Source: an uncultured Oscillospiraceae bacterium
GTDB taxonomy: Bacteria > Bacillota > Clostridia > Oscillospirales > Oscillospiraceae
NCBI GenBank assembly: GCA_947631395.1
Contig: CANRLF010000003.1
Coordinates: 62,001 to 126,000 of the forward strand
DNA length: 64,000 bases
Direction: 5' to 3'
A program made the translations under genes and the position numbers. Positions 1 to 9,310 of this stretch are shown here, in pieces (the first letter of the stretch is position 1; each line of letters starts with the position of its first letter). A model generated the notes under the pieces. It was given only the letters and a program-made list of their open reading frames with translations, searched no databases and had not been told where the DNA came from.

Positions 1-856
1 TGAGATCATCACCGGTGAGCTCCGAAAGGTCGCGGTCCAGAACGTAGTTCAGCACACAGGCGCAGAAGGTGTCACCCGCGCCGGTGGTCTCGATGACGCC
101 GCCAAGCTTGACTCCCGGGACGTGGACGCGCAGGCCGCGATAATAGGCATAGCTCCCGCCGGGACCGGCGGTGACGTTCAACAGCTTAATATCAGGGAAT
201 TTTTCCAGAAGCTCCGCGGCACCGGTGTCAAAGTCGGTCTTGCCCGTCATAAACTCAAGCTCGTTGTCAGCTATCTTCACCACGTCTGCCCTGCCTAACC
301 CCCAGGCGATCTGCTCCCGGGCGTCGTCGAAGCTTGCCCACAGCGGCGGGCGGAGGTTGGGGTCAAAGGATATGATAGCGCCGGCGTTTTTGGCGACGGA
401 TACCGCCTTTTTTGTGGCGTCGCGCACGGCATCGTGAGTCATGGACAGGGTCCCAAAATGGAAAATTCGGGCGCTCTCAATTAGCTCAAGTGGCAACTCT
501 TCCTCGGTCAGCGTCATGTCCGCCCCGGGGTTGCGGTAAAATGAGAAGTCTCTGTCCCCGCCCGGCAGGGTCTTGACGAAGGCCAGAGTGGTACGTACCT
601 GTCTGTCCGTCAGGAGAGCCCGGGCGTCGATACCGGCGGCCTCCACCACGGACCGAAGGTCACGGCCAAACATGTCATCCCCAACCTTGCCGATAAAGGC
701 GGTATTTTTCCCCAGCTTCCTGAGCATGGCCAGCACGTTGCAGGGAGCTCCGCCGGGGTTTGCCTCAAAGAGCGGGTTGCCCTGTGGGCTTACTCCGTTC
801 TCCGTCATGTCCATCAAAAGCTCGCCGAGGGCCACCACGTCAAATTTTTTGCTCAC
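1..856 (-). CDS. Fructokinase, PfkB/ribokinase family (3' end beyond window)
   Basis: Phosphorylates fructose released by the neighbouring GH32 enzyme to fructose 6-phosphate in the cytoplasm. About 285 residues are present and the frame is still open at the left edge, so the last few dozen residues are missing. Visible are the PfkB N-terminal signature (VVALGELLMD followed by the NPGGAPCNV sugar-binding stretch) and the GAGDTF motif whose Asp, near residue 262, is the catalytic base. The start is taken as GTG at 856 because GAGGTGA lies about 7 nt upstream; it follows the GH32 stop by 11 nt, so the two are cotranscribed. It is the last gene seen in the minus-strand fructan operon. Fructokinase is favoured over other PfkB sugar kinases by context. 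Confidence 0.9.
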   Translation of the reverse strand, partial: MSKKFDVVALGELLMDMTENGVSPQGNPLFEANPGGAPCNVLAMLRKLGKNTAFIGKVGDDMFGRDLRSVVEAAGIDARALLTDRQVRTTLAFVKTLPGGDRDFSFYRNPGADMTLTEEELPLELIESARIFHFGTLSMTHDAVRDATKKAVSVAKNAGAIISFDPNLRPPLWASFDDAREQIAWGLGRADVVKIADNELEFMTGKTDFDTGAAELLEKFPDIKLLNVTAGPGGSYAYYRGLRVHVPGVKLGGVIETTGAGDTFCACVLNYVLDRDLSELTGDDL

Positions 857-867
857 AGCGCGTCACC

Positions 868-2352
868 TCACAGGATAAGGTCATATTTTTCCACGTCCAT
901 GATAACACTGCCCATGGACTCAAAGCTGATGGCGTCGGCGCTCACGTCGGTGTATATCACAGTGGTGGCCGCCTGCTCGCCGTCGTTTACAAACAGCTCC
1001 ATGCTGTACTTGTCAAGGACGATGCGAAGCTTTATCTCCCCGCCATGCGGCCGGACAACAAAGTCCCGGACGTTGACGATGTCGTGGGGGAAGCCGCAAC
1101 GGGTCCTGTCCACACGGACGGTACTGCACTCCGGCTTATACCGGACGGTTGTCATGTTCTCGCCATTGCCGGCCACGTTTACCTTGAACCAGCCGTACAT
1201 GCTGTTCTGCGAGGCCGAGCGGACGGTGACTGTCATGTCTATCACCCGGCCCCGGACGTTCTGGAGGGTGGTCATGCCGTTTAAAAGCACGTTTCTATAT
1301 AGTATCTGGTAGCTCCTGCATTTTTCAAGCTCCCGGACCGGGTTCTGGTACAGCCACCCGTCCCGGACGGAAAGCTCCCGGGGCACGGTCATCTGACCAA
1401 ACCACTGGGCGTTGGCGGGCTGGCAGTTTGAGGTCTCCCAGTTTTGCATCCAGCCGATCATCACCCTCCTCCCGTCGGTCGTCAGAAGGGTCTGCGGAGC
1501 GTAGAAGTCAAGGCCGTAGTCAATGGCCTGGACGCTCTCCCGATCCAGGTGGCACCGCTCCCGGTCATATTTGCCGATGAGGCACAAGGTGCCGTGGCCC
1601 GCGTGAAACTCAAGGCCGATGGCGGTCATCTCCTCGGGACTTGTGAGCAGAACATGCTTGCCGTCCAGCTCAAAGAAGTCGGGGCACTCCCACATCCGCC
1701 CAAACTGGTTGTGGCAGGCCGCCAGCACTCCCTTATATTCCCAGCTCAGGCAATCGGAGCTCTCGAAGAGCAGTACCGACCCGCTCCCGTCGGCGGGACG
1801 GTTGCCCACCACCATATAATAGGTGTCCCCCTCCCGCCAGAGCTTGGGGTCACGAAAATCGAAGGGGCTCCCGCCCTCCGGCAGGTCCTCGGCGGATATT
1901 ACCGGGTTAAGGCCGTATTTTTCGTAATTGAGGCCGTCCCCCACCGCCACGCACTGGGTCTGGCGGTCATGGAGCTTGCCGTTCTCCTCACGCACTTGGC
2001 GGACGCCTGTGTACAGCAGCAGCTGCCGACCGTCAGGCAGCTCCACGGCGCTTCCGGAGAAGCAACCGTTTTTATCGTACTCCTGATCCGGCGCCAGGGC
2101 CACGGGAAGGCGCTCCCAGTGGAGGAAGTCCGACGTTTTCACGTGGCCCCAGTGCATGGGTCCCCACTTTGTCTCGTAGGGGTGATACTGGTAAAAAAGG
2201 TGGTACTCACCGTTATAGATCGAAAAGCCGTTGGGGTCGTTCATCCAGCCGATCGTAGGCGTGAGGTGGAAGGCCGGGCGCTTGTCGTCGCCTATGAACG
2301 GGCCATACTGGGCCTCAAATTCTCTGGCTTTTTTCAGTACCTCACTGGCCAT
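868..2352 (-). CDS. GH32 beta-fructosidase (sucrose/fructo-oligosaccharide hydrolase), cytoplasmic
   Basis: 494 residues without signal peptide, so it should hydrolyse imported sucrose or fructo-oligosaccharides inside the cell. The three GH32 acidic motifs are intact: WMNDPNG with nucleophile Asp39, RDP at 167-169 and WEC with acid/base Glu222. A five-bladed propeller is followed by the C-terminal beta-sandwich from about residue 340. The ATG at 2352 is chosen since AGGAGG lies 9 nt upstream; ATGs at 2358 and 2373 are too close to or upstream of this site. The start overlaps the stop of the YesL-like gene by 11 bp, indicating translational coupling. Import through an ABC transporter (no PTS present) argues for unphosphorylated substrate rather than sucrose 6-phosphate. 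Confidence 0.93.
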   Translation of the reverse strand: MASEVLKKAREFEAQYGPFIGDDKRPAFHLTPTIGWMNDPNGFSIYNGEYHLFYQYHPYETKWGPMHWGHVKTSDFLHWERLPVALAPDQEYDKNGCFSGSAVELPDGRQLLLYTGVRQVREENGKLHDRQTQCVAVGDGLNYEKYGLNPVISAEDLPEGGSPFDFRDPKLWREGDTYYMVVGNRPADGSGSVLLFESSDCLSWEYKGVLAACHNQFGRMWECPDFFELDGKHVLLTSPEEMTAIGLEFHAGHGTLCLIGKYDRERCHLDRESVQAIDYGLDFYAPQTLLTTDGRRVMIGWMQNWETSNCQPANAQWFGQMTVPRELSVRDGWLYQNPVRELEKCRSYQILYRNVLLNGMTTLQNVRGRVIDMTVTVRSASQNSMYGWFKVNVAGNGENMTTVRYKPECSTVRVDRTRCGFPHDIVNVRDFVVRPHGGEIKLRIVLDKYSMELFVNDGEQAATTVIYTDVSADAISFESMGSVIMDVEKYDLIL

Positions 2353-3019
2353 CGTCATCGTCCTCCTCTTCATCCTCCGCCGGTGGAGCGGCGGTCTCTT
2401 TTGCCAGGTCCTCGGGTCGCATGTGGAGCCTGAACACCTTTTCCATTGTGAAGCTGACGATCACAAATACAGCCGCGGGCCCGATAAGGGCCATAAAGGG
2501 CACGAGGAGCGTCAGCGCGATGCCCGCAAGCAGCGGGGCCATGACGCCAAGCATCCTTATGGGATGGAGCACCATGAGCATACCGGCGAATTTGAGCACC
2601 TCCAGGACCCTGCCGTTGAACCTGGCGGCGTAAGCGGCCACGTATACCGCCCATGTCACGCCGAGGCACCAGAGGACAAGGCCCACGGTGTAGAGCCTTC
2701 CGAAGGGCTTTCCCGCGATGCTCATTCCCCGCAGGGCAAACACGTCCACGGTCAGTATCGCCAGCACCAGGAACACGAACGCCCACAAGATAGTGGATCG
2801 CTTCAAATTCTCCTTGAACGGCCCCCAGAAGAGCCTCCACAGTCCGCCCTCCTTTTTCCGGACGGAGTGGTAGGCCGCGGAGTAAAGCGCCGTGGTCGAA
2901 GCGCCGATGGTGACCACGGGGAGGGAGAAAACCAGCCACAGAACGCTGAGGCAAATGCAATCTCCGATGGCGGTCAGAGCTCCCATAACGGGGCTGTCAT
3001 ATCCGAATATACCTTTCAT
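2342..3019 (-). CDS. YesL-like membrane protein (DUF624)
   Basis: 225-residue polytopic protein with hydrophobic segments around residues 12-40, 75-95, 105-128, 145-165 and 170-195, the spacing seen in the DUF624/YesL family that accompanies CUT1 polysaccharide-uptake loci in Firmicutes. The opening MKGIFGYDSPVMG followed by a first membrane segment is typical of the family. The C-terminus ends in an acidic run (EDEEEDDDD). Molecular role is unknown; proposed roles as accessory transporter or sensor remain inference. It sits between the secreted GH32-like lipoprotein and the cytoplasmic GH32 in the same operon. Confidence 0.85.
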   Translation of the reverse strand: MKGIFGYDSPVMGALTAIGDCICLSVLWLVFSLPVVTIGASTTALYSAAYHSVRKKEGGLWRLFWGPFKENLKRSTILWAFVFLVLAILTVDVFALRGMSIAGKPFGRLYTVGLVLWCLGVTWAVYVAAYAARFNGRVLEVLKFAGMLMVLHPIRMLGVMAPLLAGIALTLLVPFMALIGPAAVFVIVSFTMEKVFRLHMRPEDLAKETAAPPAEDEEEDDDDGQ

Positions 3020-3049
3020 ACTTCCTCCCTCCCCGCCTCAGCGGCGGCT

Positions 3050-4789
3050 TCACGGTCTGGTGTACTCCCTTAATGAGGTGAACAGCACCGAGTTGTTTTC
3101 GGCGAATATCTCTATGTTCTTGCCGCTGGCGCCGTAGAGCCGAACGGTAAGCGAGTTCACGCCGTCAATGTAGAAGATACCCACGCTGCCCTCCTGGATG
3201 TAGGTGAAAGAATATGTCTCACCTGCCGTCAGGGGCGCCGCGGTCTCGGTTATGACCGTTCCGCCCTCGTTGAAGGCCAGGCGCATGACGCCGTCGGAGG
3301 GAGCTATGGAGATAAATTTATTTTTGTCGTCACGGCCATTGTAGTCGAAGCTGAGGCCGAAGGAGCCCTCCCCCGTGAAGGTAAATTCACCGGTGAGCAT
3401 GAAACTCTCGTAGCAGGTGAAGGCATCCGCGTAGTTATACGCCGAGCCCGACGCCACATACGCGTGGGTGCCGCCCTCGCACGGAAGCTCGCGCCGGACG
3501 CTGAAGCTTTCCGCCACCGCGTCCACCGGGTCGAGGTAGAGAGTACCGTCGGAGTTCTGGATGATCTCCTGGGCGGCCATATTACCGGCCCATCCGGCCA
3601 CGTCCTGGGTGGAGGACATGGACTCGGACCTTCTGGCCCAGCCCACCATGTAGTATTTCTCGCCGTCCTCCACGTGCTTTGCCGCGTAGAAGAGCTTGCC
3701 GTCCAGCCTCACAGGGTCCCCGTAGGGGCCGTAGGGCGTGTCAGACACGGCGTACCAGAGGGTGTCGTCCTGGGCTGAATAGGTTATGTAGTATTTGTCG
3801 CCGATCTTGAATGTGTCGGAGCACTCCAAATTCCAGAAGTCCCCGTTTTTGGCCTCGTCGTTTGTGAAGATGACGCCGTCATAGTGCTTGTTTTTAAGGT
3901 CCGGGCTCACGGTGTACTTGAGGATCCGGGCCACGCCGTCCATAGCGGCGGTGACGGTCAGTATGATGTTTCCGGTTTCCGGATCCACGTAGCCCTGGGG
4001 GTCCCGGAAATCGTTCTTCTGACCCAGCTCCGCGGGGGGCGTGATCTCCCAGCCCTCCAGTTTCTCAAAGGATGTAGGCGTATCGCCCACGGCCACCATG
4101 ACCTTCTCGGCGTACTCCAGCACCGCGCCGTTTCCGTGGCCGGTGTAGAAGAAGTAATATTTGTCCCCTGACTTCACAACGGAGCCCGTGCCTATCCAAC
4201 TGTCCTGACCGCCGTCGCGGTTGGCCTCCAGCACCGGCGCGTCGACCTCGGTGTAGGTCACGAAGTCCGTGGTGGTGGCAAGGTAAACGGAGTGGTTGTA
4301 GGAGTCCCCGGCCTCCTTGAGGTAGTAGATGTAATAGGTGCCGTCCTCAAAGTATGGCATGGTGTCCCCCACGAAGGGCTGGCTGGTGCCATCTTTCTCC
4401 GGTCGGAAGAAGGCACTGTACTCGTAGGCGTCCTCCTGGCTTCCTGGACTGCGAAGGGATGAGAAGTCCTTATCGTTGCCGGGGTTTGAGGGTGTGTCGC
4501 CAGTATTTTTGTCCCAGCCGGCGTAAAGGGTCATATCGCCCTGGACCTTATCGGATGCAAAGTCGAAGCTCTCGGTGAGCCCGGCGTCCTGGAACCAGCC
4601 GATGAAGCTGTATCCGTCCTTGGCGGGATCGGCGGGGGCCTCGGCCTTTTTGCCGCCCTTCACTGTCATGGATTCGATGGCGGTGCCTGCGGAGCCCTCG
4701 TCGAAGCTCACGGTATATTCCGCCGAGGAGCATGCGCCGAGAGATATTATAAGGGCGAGGCACAGCGCCGCGCAAGTTATTTTTTTCAT
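3050..4789 (-). CDS. Surface lipoprotein with InlB-type repeat and GH32-like catalytic propeller (fructanase)
   Basis: 579 residues. A lipoprotein signal ends at LGAC (Cys20). Residues about 25-92 form one Listeria-Bacteroides/InlB-type beta-repeat (GYSFIGWF then LYAGW), followed by a linker rich in G, N, D and S. From about 125 on there is a GH32-like five-bladed propeller: candidate nucleophile Asp142 in GDTMP, an FRDP motif at 261-264 and an EC motif at 322-323. A C-terminal beta-sandwich follows. The start at 4789 has GGAGG upstream; earlier in-frame Met codons precede the signal peptide and lack support. It probably degrades fructan at the cell surface to supply the ABC transporter. The nucleophile motif differs from canonical WMNDPNG, so exact specificity is open. 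Confidence 0.82.
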   Translation of the reverse strand: MKKITCAALCLALIISLGACSSAEYTVSFDEGSAGTAIESMTVKGGKKAEAPADPAKDGYSFIGWFQDAGLTESFDFASDKVQGDMTLYAGWDKNTGDTPSNPGNDKDFSSLRSPGSQEDAYEYSAFFRPEKDGTSQPFVGDTMPYFEDGTYYIYYLKEAGDSYNHSVYLATTTDFVTYTEVDAPVLEANRDGGQDSWIGTGSVVKSGDKYYFFYTGHGNGAVLEYAEKVMVAVGDTPTSFEKLEGWEITPPAELGQKNDFRDPQGYVDPETGNIILTVTAAMDGVARILKYTVSPDLKNKHYDGVIFTNDEAKNGDFWNLECSDTFKIGDKYYITYSAQDDTLWYAVSDTPYGPYGDPVRLDGKLFYAAKHVEDGEKYYMVGWARRSESMSSTQDVAGWAGNMAAQEIIQNSDGTLYLDPVDAVAESFSVRRELPCEGGTHAYVASGSAYNYADAFTCYESFMLTGEFTFTGEGSFGLSFDYNGRDDKNKFISIAPSDGVMRLAFNEGGTVITETAAPLTAGETYSFTYIQEGSVGIFYIDGVNSLTVRLYGASGKNIEIFAENNSVLFTSLREYTRP

Positions 4790-4816
4790 TGTTAACGACC
4801 TCCTTATTATACCGAA

Positions 4817-4846
4817 AGAGGGGATGGGTTTTGACTCATCCCCTCT
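4817..4846 (-). terminator. Intercistronic hairpin before the GH32-like lipoprotein gene
   Basis: A 10-bp perfect stem (4817-4826 with 4837-4846) lies between two lipoprotein genes of the same operon. Read on the minus strand it is followed by TTTCGGTAT rather than a proper T-run, then by the ribosome binding site. It may be a weak attenuator or an mRNA-stabilising element that sets the ratio of uptake genes to hydrolase genes; it is not a convincing full terminator. Confidence 0.55.
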
Positions 4847-4856
4847 GTGGGTCTCT

Positions 4857-6659
4857 TTACGCAACGCTTCTCTGGTAGATCGTTATGCTACTGAGCTCGA
4901 CCGTGACCTCGCCCATGGCGGCAAGATCCGCGGAGCCGAACTGGAAGAGCATTTCAAAGGGCATATCCATGATGAGGGTATCTGTGGTATCGAAGGTGAA
5001 GGTCTGCTCCTCAGTGGTGAAGTCGATGCCCTCGGACACTCTGGGATCCCAGCTGCCGGCGGGGTTCAGGAAGAAGCCGCAGGATACGGGAGCCGTGGCC
5101 TTACCGGTGATCTCCACTGTGAAATAGCTGTCGGCGGGCAGGTCAAGGTTCATGTAGAGCTTGTTGTGCCAGTCGACCGTGCCGCCCTGGTCGATGCGGT
5201 AATAGAGCTTGCCGCCCTCGGTCCAGATGGTGCCCACGCCCAGCTCGTTGTCCTCGTCGGTGCCGTTATACACGCCCCAGGTGTAGTCCTCGGCGTCGGC
5301 ACGGACGGTGGAGAAGCTGTCGATGGTCTTGTGTGTCTCAAGGTCGCCCTCAAGCTTTCCAAATTCAACCGCGGTGACCGTGATGGTGTTGGCCGTAACG
5401 CCCTCGGCGGGGTTGCCTATCTGCATACGGATGACGGGGTCCTCAACGGCGTTCTCGGCGGTGAACTGCTTTGTGACGGTGGTCTCCTCACCGGCCTTGA
5501 GTGAAAGCCCGTTGAAGTTTGCTCTGGCCTGATCGGCGAGGGTGGAGCTCTCGACCAGAAGCTCGCCGTCCTGATCGTGCTCGGACACCAGCGTCACCTT
5601 GTAATAATACTTGGCGCCGGACTCGATGGCGTTGCCGCCAAGGCCAAGGTCAGCCTTTATGCTCCACACGCCGCCCTCGGTAGGATAATTCTCGATGGTA
5701 AACACGCCCTTGCCGTCGGCAACAGCGGCCGTGCCGTTGGCGCCGTCACCGGCGCTCAGCGCCACGGCGGAGGCATCGGCAAAGTCGGCGGTGTAGACGG
5801 GGACCTCGGTCTGAGCGCCCGTTATCTCGTAGAGCTCTATCTTGTCGATGGTCACTGTGAAATTCTCAGGCGTGGTGTCAGCGGGGTTATCGGGGTTGGG
5901 GGAGATCTTTCCGAGGTGTATGAGGAGCTCCGCTGTCCCCTCGCCGGGGGAGGTGAAGTTGAGCTCCAGAGGAGCGACGGAGGTGCCGATCTTCATGTTA
6001 TACGCGTCGCCGAAGAGCTCCCAGCCCTCAGCGGCCTCATTCCTCGCGAACATGTGGGCGTAGGTCTCAGCGGTGGATTTGGCCCAGACCTTCAGCCTGT
6101 AATCGGCGGCCTTCAGCTCAAAGCCGGGCTTTGAGAGCTTGACGTCGCCGTCGCCCTCGCCGGGGTTCTCGATGTCAAAGACGAAAGCGCCGCTCTTGAG
6201 CTCGCCGGTGGCCTTGGCCTTCTCGCCGATAACGGCCTCCCAGCCGTGGGAGTCAGGGGTGATGTCGGAGAAGTCGAAGCTCACGAGCTCCACGGCCTCG
6301 CCGGTCTTGCGGGTGACGGTCAGGGTGGCATAGGCCTCCGCGGTCTCGCCGCCCTTGTCGGTGACGGAGTAGGTCAGCTCATAGGAGCCGGCGTCCTCCG
6401 GGGTGGTCTTACCGTTTGTAAAGGTGAGCTCCGGTACGCTCTTTACGGTGATCATGCCGGTGATGTCCCCGTCCTCGGCGTCCGAGGCGGTGACGCCCGC
6501 CAAGGCGTCAAATTGGCTTCCGGCCTCCACGGCCTGGTCGGCCACGCCGGAGATGGATGGGGGAGTGTTCTCGCCGCCGTTTCCGCCTGAGCAGGCCGCC
6601 AGGCTCAGGGCCAGGGTAAGGCACAGCAGTATGGCTGTAAGCTTACGTGTATTTTTCAT
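4857..6659 (-). CDS. Lipoprotein with Ig-like domain and beta-sandwich (putative carbohydrate-binding) modules
   Basis: 600 residues. Lipobox ends at LAAC (Cys23). Residues about 33-120 resemble a DUF5011/Cry22Aa-type Ig-like domain (PPSISGV, ASDAEDGDITG, YELTYSVTDKGG). The rest consists of about three beta-rich segments (roughly 125-285, 290-430, 435-600) with the look of carbohydrate-binding jelly-roll modules; no catalytic motif was recognised. GAGGAGG lies 8 nt before the ATG at 6659; the upstream Met at 6689 lies inside the previous gene. Located between the solute-binding protein and the surface hydrolase, it probably captures fructan at the surface. That function is inference from position and fold. 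Confidence 0.72.
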   Translation of the reverse strand: MKNTRKLTAILLCLTLALSLAACSGGNGGENTPPSISGVADQAVEAGSQFDALAGVTASDAEDGDITGMITVKSVPELTFTNGKTTPEDAGSYELTYSVTDKGGETAEAYATLTVTRKTGEAVELVSFDFSDITPDSHGWEAVIGEKAKATGELKSGAFVFDIENPGEGDGDVKLSKPGFELKAADYRLKVWAKSTAETYAHMFARNEAAEGWELFGDAYNMKIGTSVAPLELNFTSPGEGTAELLIHLGKISPNPDNPADTTPENFTVTIDKIELYEITGAQTEVPVYTADFADASAVALSAGDGANGTAAVADGKGVFTIENYPTEGGVWSIKADLGLGGNAIESGAKYYYKVTLVSEHDQDGELLVESSTLADQARANFNGLSLKAGEETTVTKQFTAENAVEDPVIRMQIGNPAEGVTANTITVTAVEFGKLEGDLETHKTIDSFSTVRADAEDYTWGVYNGTDEDNELGVGTIWTEGGKLYYRIDQGGTVDWHNKLYMNLDLPADSYFTVEITGKATAPVSCGFFLNPAGSWDPRVSEGIDFTTEEQTFTFDTTDTLIMDMPFEMLFQFGSADLAAMGEVTVELSSITIYQRSVA

Positions 6660-6672
6660 GTTATTTGCCTCC

Positions 6673-8358
6673 TCACTTCGTGGCGACATACCTGTCGTAG
6701 GCGGCCTGGTAGACCTCCAGGAGTTCGGCCAGGTGGGTCCTGCCGGTCAGGTCCTTCTGGAAGGTGGACCAGTCGCCGTCGGACACGCCGCCGTTCATAA
6801 GCCACTTTATAAGGTTGGTGCGGATGTAGTCATTGAGGGCGGACTCATACTGGGTGATGACGTTGAGCTCCTTTGCGGTGAACTGGAGGTTGGGGGTGGG
6901 GGTGACGTTGGCGGGGATGTAGGGTGTCACATAGGCCTGGAGGCGCTCAAGGCGGAGCTTGGCGCGGGGCTCCATGTTGACAACGTGCTCCCAGGCGTAG
7001 TCGTTGAGGTAGATGATGCCGAGAGGCGCGTTCTGGAGCCTGAGCTCGTCGGAGGTGATGCCCTCGGGCAGAGCCTTCTGCACCAGCATCCCGTTGGAGT
7101 CAAGCTCCTCCTCATAGACGATGCCGATGGGGCCGTAGTTGATCTGAGCGGAGATCATGGGATCGTAATAACGGTCAAAGTAGGTAAGAAGGATCTCAAC
7201 ATTGGGGGTGTCGGCAAAGATGACAACCTCGCCGGTGCTGATCTCGGGGTTATTGGACACGCAGGCGGTCTGGGAAGTCCCGTCAGGTCCAACCAGCGGT
7301 GCGCAGACGATGTAGTTTTCGGGGTTGGATACGACCGTCTCGCTCTCCCACCAGTAGAAGAAGCCGTAGGTCTCGGCGCCCTTGCCGTTGGCGAGGAAGT
7401 TATCCTGGCTTATCTCAAAGGACACCTTGTCGATGAGGTTGTTGGTCACCCAACCGGCGATGAAGTTGGTGGCCTCCTTGAAACGGTCGTCCTGTACGGT
7501 GTAGGTGATCTTGCCGTCCACGACCACCCGGTGCTCTAAGTTGTCATTGAGCCCGAACATGCCGTAGAGGTCGCACTGGTTGCCCTGCCAGTTGTTGTAG
7601 ACGAAGCTCATGGGGCGCTCGTCATCGGTTTTGCCGTTGCCGTTCATGTCGTTGTCGCGGAAATAGGTCATAAGCTCCTCGGCCTGCTTGGCGGTGAGGC
7701 TCAGGCCGTCCTTGAGGTCCGCCTCAGTAAGGCCCGTGACCTTGCCGGCCTTGATTGCCGCCGCGGCCCAGTTTTTATTGAGGAAGAGGATGTTGGGGTT
7801 CTGGAGAAGGCCCATCTCCTCGACTCTCGGCAGAGAGTAGATCTTGCCGTCCTCGCTGGTGAGCTGTGCCTTTATGTCGGGGCGCTCATTCAGGATCTTC
7901 TGGAAGTTGGGCATATACTCAAGGTAATCGCTGATGGGCAGGAGCACATGGCGCTGGGCGTACTTGTTGATCTCGCCGGCGGTCATGCCCGCGTGATAGA
8001 TGGCGTCGGGGCGCTCGGCGGCGTTGCCGAAGATAAGGTTCTTCTGCTGGCCGTAAACGGACTCGGACACGTTCTCCCAGCTGACATACACGTTGGTGCT
8101 CTCGTACAGATCCTGCATGATCTTCATGTCGTTGTAGTCAAGCGCCGAGGCGTTCTTGGAAGAATAGATGTTGAAAGAGATCTCCTGTGCGCCCTTATCG
8201 TTGAGGATGGGGGCGGAGGTATCGGTCCACTGATAGCCGTAATCGGATACGAGCTTATCCACGTCGGCGCTGGTGCGGTCGTCGGTCTTGCCGCCTCCGC
8301 AGGAGGCCAGCGTCAGGGCCATGATGGCGCAGAGAATAAGGGAAACTGTCTTTTTCAT
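6673..8358 (-). CDS. ABC transporter solute-binding lipoprotein (LplA-like, CUT1 family)
   Basis: 561 residues with a lipoprotein signal ending LASC (Cys20). The large size and the segments NIYSSKNAS, YHAGMTAGEINKYA, LLPISDYLEYMPNF and GKIYSLPRVEEMG are typical of the LplA-like extracellular binding proteins of Firmicutes that serve polysaccharide-derived oligosaccharides. It is directly upstream of the accessory lipoproteins and 26 nt downstream of the permease pair. Substrate is inferred from the linked GH32 enzymes and fructokinase to be fructo-oligosaccharides or sucrose. Confidence 0.92.
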   Translation of the reverse strand: MKKTVSLILCAIMALTLASCGGGKTDDRTSADVDKLVSDYGYQWTDTSAPILNDKGAQEISFNIYSSKNASALDYNDMKIMQDLYESTNVYVSWENVSESVYGQQKNLIFGNAAERPDAIYHAGMTAGEINKYAQRHVLLPISDYLEYMPNFQKILNERPDIKAQLTSEDGKIYSLPRVEEMGLLQNPNILFLNKNWAAAAIKAGKVTGLTEADLKDGLSLTAKQAEELMTYFRDNDMNGNGKTDDERPMSFVYNNWQGNQCDLYGMFGLNDNLEHRVVVDGKITYTVQDDRFKEATNFIAGWVTNNLIDKVSFEISQDNFLANGKGAETYGFFYWWESETVVSNPENYIVCAPLVGPDGTSQTACVSNNPEISTGEVVIFADTPNVEILLTYFDRYYDPMISAQINYGPIGIVYEEELDSNGMLVQKALPEGITSDELRLQNAPLGIIYLNDYAWEHVVNMEPRAKLRLERLQAYVTPYIPANVTPTPNLQFTAKELNVITQYESALNDYIRTNLIKWLMNGGVSDGDWSTFQKDLTGRTHLAELLEVYQAAYDRYVATK

Positions 8359-8384
8359 TTATAGACCTCCATTAAAATTAGCTG

Positions 8385-9296
8385 TCAGCCCTTCAAAGAG
8401 CCGATCATAACGCCCTGGCTGAAGTACTTCTGAACGAAGGGGTAGAGAAGCAGCACGGGGACGCTGGACACTATAACGGATACGTACTTTATCTGGTTGG
8501 CCATACGGTACTGCTCCAAAATGGTCTCGCCGGAGCCGCCCATGGTGCTCTCGGAGGCTATCAGGATCTCCTTCAGCACCAGCTGGAGGGGATACTTGGC
8601 CTCGTCCTGGAGGAAGATCATGGCGTTAAAGTAGCTGTTCCACTGGCCGATGGCGTAGTAAAGGGCCATGACGGCCAGGATGGCCTTTGAGAGGGGCAGG
8701 ACAAGGGAAGTGAATATCCTGTACTCCCCCGCTCCGTCTATCTTGGCGGCCTCCACCAGTCCGTCGGGGATGCTGGACTCGAAGAAGGTCTTTGTCATAA
8801 ACAGGTTCCACACCGAAAGGATGGAGGGCAGTATCACGGACCACATGGAGCCCACGAGGCCCAAGGAGCTCATCACGTTATAAAACGGTATGAGTCCGCC
8901 GCCGAAGAACATGGGGATGATGAAGTAGATCATCCAGAGCTTCTTGCCGGGGACGGTCTTGCGGCTCAGCGCCCAGCCCGCGGGAACTGTGACCGCCAGG
9001 GAAAGGACGACCGTAAGAGCGGTGTAGATTATGGTGTTCAGATACCCGGTCCAGATGCTCTTCTCCTGGAGTATCCGCTTAAATCCGTCCATGGTGATCT
9101 GCACGGGATAGAGGACCACCTTTCCGCCCAGTACCGCGTCGGGGTCGGAGATGGCCGCGATCACAATGAAGTACAGGGGGTAAATGACTATAAGGGCCAT
9201 GAGGCCGAGGAACAGGGCGTTGATGGTGTAGAACACCTTGTCGCCAAAGCCCAGCCTTATTGGCGGGCGTCTTTTTGCTGAATTTTTCACTGACAT
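8385..9296 (-). CDS. ABC sugar permease, LplC/YtcP-like
   Basis: 303 residues with six predicted membrane helices and the CUT1 permease cytoplasmic loop EAAKIDGAGEYRIFTSLVLPLSKA at about 200-225, which docks to the ATPase. The C-terminus ends QGVMIGSLKG, the usual end of LplC-like proteins. Start at 9296 is preceded by AAAGGAGG at a spacing of 8; an in-frame Met at 9317 lies upstream of this site and inside the preceding gene. Partner of the permease encoded immediately upstream. Confidence 0.93.
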   Translation of the reverse strand: MSVKNSAKRRPPIRLGFGDKVFYTINALFLGLMALIVIYPLYFIVIAAISDPDAVLGGKVVLYPVQITMDGFKRILQEKSIWTGYLNTIIYTALTVVLSLAVTVPAGWALSRKTVPGKKLWMIYFIIPMFFGGGLIPFYNVMSSLGLVGSMWSVILPSILSVWNLFMTKTFFESSIPDGLVEAAKIDGAGEYRIFTSLVLPLSKAILAVMALYYAIGQWNSYFNAMIFLQDEAKYPLQLVLKEILIASESTMGGSGETILEQYRMANQIKYVSVIVSSVPVLLLYPFVQKYFSQGVMIGSLKG

Positions 9297-9310
9297 CACT
9301 TTCTCCTCCT